Program-made: the position numbers and the translations under genes
Part shown: piece after piece, positions 6,275 to 9,008 of the stretch
How the letters are laid out: every line of letters begins with the position of its first letter
Position numbering within the stretch: position 1 is the stretch's first letter
Notes under the pieces: model-generated
What the model was told of the DNA's origin: nothing
Database searches by the model: none
Seen by the model: only the letters and a program-made list of their open reading frames with translations
Origin: Actinomycetota bacterium
GTDB taxonomy: Bacteria; Actinomycetota; Acidimicrobiia; Acidimicrobiales; Poriferisodalaceae
Assembly (NCBI GenBank): GCA_013151655.1
Contig: JAADHX010000230.1
Coordinates: 1 to 9,008 of the forward strand
Direction of reading: 5' to 3'
Length of the DNA: 9,008 bases

Positions 6275-7465
6275 TTACTTCGACGCGCGAAAGTACTGCC
6301 GCGAGATGTTGGTCGGCCATCGACCATCCAGCACCAGGCCGGCTGCGATCATCCCTATGGCGTCTGCACTTTTTGCCCCACTGCCGTGAGCACCGGACGC
6401 GACATAGCACCGGGAGGTCACCTGATCGATGATCGGATATTTGTCTGGGGTACGTGTGAGGATGCAGCGCTTCATACGAAACGAGAGAAACTCGACGGCA
6501 GGCAGAATTGAGGTCAGCACCCGCTCGAAGTCGGCCAGGTGGACATCACTCGCACCACACCTGAACCAGTCCTGGATTTCGCGCAAGCTGGATGGACCGA
6601 AATCGCTAGGCGTGTTGGCGCCCATCTTGATGTAGAAGTTGCCGTCTGCATACCGGGCCGGGGGCGCCATGTAGATGTCTCGAAGGACGGCGTCGTCGAC
6701 TGTGTAGGCCAAAGCTGGCATCGCACTCAGGCGCGCCGCTTCTTGCGGCGTTACCTGACCCAGGATGATTACTTCAGTCTCGGTGTGGAGCGGGAGCGGG
6801 TTCGGAAACAAGCTGAAACAGTTGGTGAACGAACCCACGGTGACGAGCACCTTGCCAGCTCGATACCGATCGCCCGACTGGGTCTCGATCTGAACACCGT
6901 TGCCATCGTCTTGTAGGTTCACAACGATCTCCGGGATGAAGACAGCGCCGTCCCGCGCAGCGACCACGTTCTGGGCCCTCAGCATCGCTCGAGGATCGAT
7001 GACCCCGGCCGGGTCCGGCTCATGGATGACCCAATGCGTTTCGGGAAAGTCAAAGTCAGGGAATATTGTCCGCCATGATGGATCGCCAGCCGTAAACAAC
7101 GTGTGTGCGATGTCGAGAGCGGCCATCACCTCCATTGGAGACTCGAGGTTGTTGTCTTCGACGTCGTCGGAGTTCACGATGAGATAGCCAACCGGATCAT
7201 AGAACTGAATGCCGGACCTCTCCTCCAGCCATCGATAGTTGGCCATAGCCATCCGACCTATCTCTGACCTCAGTTTGGATCGACCGAGCAGGCGGACCAA
7301 GCGCCGTTCATCGTAATGACTCGCGTACACACCATCGTGAGTTAGCTCGTCGTCAGGCTCGCCCGGTCCAATCACAGCGACAGCATCGCTCTGCTGACTC
7401 AGGTAACGGGCCGCGGCACTCCCGAACATCCCGTTTCCAACGACGACGAACTCAAACTCGATCAT
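6275..7465 (-). CDS. DAO-family FAD-dependent amine/amino-acid oxidase (sarcosine oxidase-like)
   Basis: The 396-residue flavoprotein begins with a dinucleotide-binding motif, VVVGNGMFGSAAARYL (7-22). Features shared with monomeric sarcosine oxidase-type enzymes follow: SHYDERRLVR (49-58, resembling the SHGDTRIIR loop), FYIKMG (277-282) with K280 at the place of the oxygen-activating lysine, and RCILTRTPDKYPIIDQV (333-349) with C334 at the position of covalent FAD attachment. A C-terminal flavin-contact segment VASGAHGSGAKSADAIG (355-371) replaces the usual GFSGHGFK. The residue four after K280, a His in sarcosine oxidase, is Asn here, so the substrate probably differs. Expected reaction: oxidation of a secondary amine or amino acid with release of hydrogen peroxide. 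AAAGG at 7475-7479 precedes the ATG by 9 nt. It converges with acdS; no functional link is proven. Base composition looks somewhat less GC-rich than acdS by eye. Confidence 0.85.
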   Translation of the reverse strand: MIEFEFVVVGNGMFGSAAARYLSQQSDAVAVIGPGEPDDELTHDGVYASHYDERRLVRLLGRSKLRSEIGRMAMANYRWLEERSGIQFYDPVGYLIVNSDDVEDNNLESPMEVMAALDIAHTLFTAGDPSWRTIFPDFDFPETHWVIHEPDPAGVIDPRAMLRAQNVVAARDGAVFIPEIVVNLQDDGNGVQIETQSGDRYRAGKVLVTVGSFTNCFSLFPNPLPLHTETEVIILGQVTPQEAARLSAMPALAYTVDDAVLRDIYMAPPARYADGNFYIKMGANTPSDFGPSSLREIQDWFRCGASDVHLADFERVLTSILPAVEFLSFRMKRCILTRTPDKYPIIDQVTSRCYVASGAHGSGAKSADAIGMIAAGLVLDGRWPTNISRQYFRASK

Positions 7466-7653
7466 CAGTTTCTACCTTTCAGCCAGGACCACCAAGTTTC
7501 GCAGCTCGTACTGTTTCCTCGCGTTCATGGCACGGCTGGCTGTCCGGCGGGCGCTATGCCAGGCCCGTGATCACCGCAAACCCACCGGGCCATGGGGCAC
7601 CCAAGCCGCCCGCAACCTGGTCGTACGCAGCTCCGACCCGCTGGTCGCGTTGA
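7466..7653. other. 188-bp gap between oxidase and hipA, no gene recognised
   Basis: Apart from the oxidase ribosome site at 7475-7479, nothing functional is evident. The stretch 7527-7650 is GC-rich and open on the plus strand without stops, which gives a faint protein-like impression, but no family is recognisable and no ribosome site precedes the ATG at 7527. I do not call a gene. Confidence 0.3.
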
Positions 7654-8880
7654 CTACGGGTAGAAGGCGAAGTCGTTCAGGAACGGCCCGCCGAGAAGCT
7701 GCGTACGCTGAGCGGCGGTGAGGTGCGCTGTGTCGCACACCTCGGACCAGTTCGATCGGATTGTATCGACCTGGTGGTCGCTGATCTCCTGTGCCTCCGC
7801 AGGGGCAAGGTGAAAGCGCGGCGCGGCTGCGACGAGCGGTGCGATTCGGCTGTCGCGACCATCGTCGCCTTCGCCAAAGCGGGGATGACGCGCCGTCTCC
7901 CCAGATCGAGGCTGGGGTGCAATGTCATACGCCGGGGTTAGTTCGAGATCCAGTCCTGCAAGTGGAAAGGCGGCGTGGTTTCGGGCGTGATCGTCGGTGT
8001 TGCCGACCAGAATGTTGAAACTGATCCGCGAGTAGAGCTCGCGGAGCGTTGCGTCAGGTTCGGTGAAGCGGGCGCGGATCGCGTCGGCGAAATCGACGTA
8101 GGTGAAGTGGCGTGCTGCGACAATGGCCTGCATTCCGACGATGGTCGCTGCGGACACGACGCGGCGCCGTCCGCCTTCTGGGGGACGGTCGAACCGGTCA
8201 ACAAGGATGACCGAGCGCCCTTGGGATTCGACGTAGCGGACTGGTGCGACGTTGATGCCGACCCGACGGGCGAGGTCCATTGCGACGTACTCCGCTTGTA
8301 CCCACAGGAAGGTGTCGGTCGTCCGTGAGAATTTTGCGATGATCTCGGTGCCGTCAGCGTCGACCAGGAGCGCCTTCGGGCGTGCTCCGCCGAGTGGTGA
8401 CCCCTGCACGAGCACAGCAGCGAGGTGTTCGTCGATGGGCTCGCCCGCAGCGACTCGATCCGCGCCATCGATGAGTTGTTCGAGCGGTGCTGGTTTCGGG
8501 GCTCGGAGCTGATAGGTGTCGGCGCTGGTCTGGAAGTCGATGGCTCCAACGCGGCTTGAACCCGACTCCAACAGGTATGTGAGTGGGTCGTGGTCTACGC
8601 CAGGCCGGTTCGCCACAGCGTTGACCACGGCTCGACCCCACGAGTCGGGAGCAGCATCGTCGATCGAGAGCGGCATGTCGCCGTCGAGCGGTTCGAGTTC
8701 GAAATTGTCCAGTGGCAACTCGGGTTCGTAGATCGGGACCGCACCAGAGCGTGCGAGGTAACTAGCGGCGTAGAAGAACACGTGTCGCTGGTCGCGCCGC
8801 TCGATGCGACCTGCCACAACTGGGTCCGCCTCACCGGGCATCCAGATCCAGACGAATGCCCCAGTCGGCTCAGAAGTCAT
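7654..8880 (-). CDS. hipA: HipA-family serine/threonine kinase (toxin-like)
   Basis: From ATG 8880 the product is 408 residues, typical for HipA. The N-subdomain (about 9-110) shows VWIWMPGEADPVVAGRI and the LPL stretch of HipA N-terminal domains. The kinase domain has the Gly/Ser loop SPLGGARPKA (161-170, which in HipA carries the autophosphorylated serine), the ATP lysine K183 in IIAKF, the catalytic segment FNILVGNTDDHARNH (288-302, D297, N301) and the metal-binding D319 in LTPAYDIAP. All residues needed for activity are visible. In E. coli, HipA phosphorylates glutamyl-tRNA synthetase and arrests growth unless held by HipB; the target here is unknown. The frame stays open to 9003, but the start at 8880 is chosen because the fold begins there and it overlaps the end of an upstream gene by 11 bp, as in coupled hipBA pairs. 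Confidence 0.9.
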   Translation of the reverse strand: MTSEPTGAFVWIWMPGEADPVVAGRIERRDQRHVFFYAASYLARSGAVPIYEPELPLDNFELEPLDGDMPLSIDDAAPDSWGRAVVNAVANRPGVDHDPLTYLLESGSSRVGAIDFQTSADTYQLRAPKPAPLEQLIDGADRVAAGEPIDEHLAAVLVQGSPLGGARPKALLVDADGTEIIAKFSRTTDTFLWVQAEYVAMDLARRVGINVAPVRYVESQGRSVILVDRFDRPPEGGRRRVVSAATIVGMQAIVAARHFTYVDFADAIRARFTEPDATLRELYSRISFNILVGNTDDHARNHAAFPLAGLDLELTPAYDIAPQPRSGETARHPRFGEGDDGRDSRIAPLVAAAPRFHLAPAEAQEISDHQVDTIRSNWSEVCDTAHLTAAQRTQLLGGPFLNDFAFYP

Positions 8881-9008
8881 TGTTTGCGATTCGCTTGCTA
8901 CGGCCGCGCTGCGGAAGCAGTGACAACAGCTCGGCATTGGTGGAGCGCGCGCCGCGGACGTTGCCACCGTAGAGGTCGATGCCGACAATGCGCGCCGTTT
9001 CAATGACG
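8870..9008 (-). CDS. C-terminal end of a gene upstream of hipA (possible antitoxin partner), cut by window
   Basis: One minus-strand frame is open from the right edge to TGA at 8872-8870 and supplies about 45 residues: it starts VIETARIVGIDLYGGN, contains NAELLSLLPQRGRSKR and ends IANNDF. The stop lies just inside hipA, an 11-bp overlap expected for translational coupling; hipA has no clear ribosome site of its own. By position it should be a HipB-type antitoxin/DNA-binding partner, but no helix-turn-helix can be recognised in the visible part, so identity is inference from context. The basic RGRSKR near the end could be a disordered tail. Confidence 0.5.
   Translation of the reverse strand, partial: VIETARIVGIDLYGGNVRGARSTNAELLSLLPQRGRSKRIANNDF

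Noticed and set aside
8881..9003. Upstream extension of hipA to 9003
   Set aside because: The added 41 residues (Ser/Ala/Arg-rich) are not HipA-like and overlap the end of the upstream gene in another frame.

Overview
The window is dense, GC-rich bacterial DNA with a strong G/C bias at third codon positions, genes on both strands and short gaps. Together with an MmpL-type exporter, several TetR/GntR one-component regulators and a HipA-type kinase, this suggests a high-GC Gram-positive (actinobacterium). That assignment is inference: there is no rRNA or marker gene here. I see no tRNA, rRNA, CRISPR array, intact insertion sequence or origin.

Layout from left to right. (1) 1-2890: a TetR-family repressor (minus strand, cut by the left edge) is divergent from a 746-residue MMPL/RND-type membrane exporter. 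A 23-bp dyad centred on 607 lies between them and looks like the repressor's operator. (2) 2948-4471: a two-gene minus-strand operon (a DUF1330-type small protein, then an SRPBCC helix-grip protein) is divergent from a second TetR-family gene. Another dyad (3788-3807) sits in the shared intergenic region. This second TetR gene appears broken: an 8-bp duplication at 3891-3898 puts its N-terminal codons out of frame with the rest. (3) 4428-6168: a GntR/FadR-type (FCD) regulator is divergent from a convincing ACC deaminase gene (acdS). The perfect 14-bp palindrome AATCGTATACGATT lies between a TTGACA -35 box and a -10-like hexamer of acdS, a simple substrate-responsive repression design. (4) 6275-7465: a DAO-family flavoprotein amine/amino-acid oxidase with sarcosine-oxidase-like motifs, convergent with acdS. 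(5) 7654-9008: a HipA-family serine/threonine kinase, overlapping by 11 bp the end of an upstream gene cut by the right edge.

The window therefore reads as several small self-contained regulator-plus-target modules rather than one pathway. The best supported are the acdS/GntR pair (degradation of 1-aminocyclopropane-1-carboxylate, the plant ethylene precursor, to ammonia and 2-oxobutyrate) and the TetR/MMPL export pair. The most unusual features are the apparent frameshift in the second TetR gene and the position of the GntR palindrome inside the acdS promoter.
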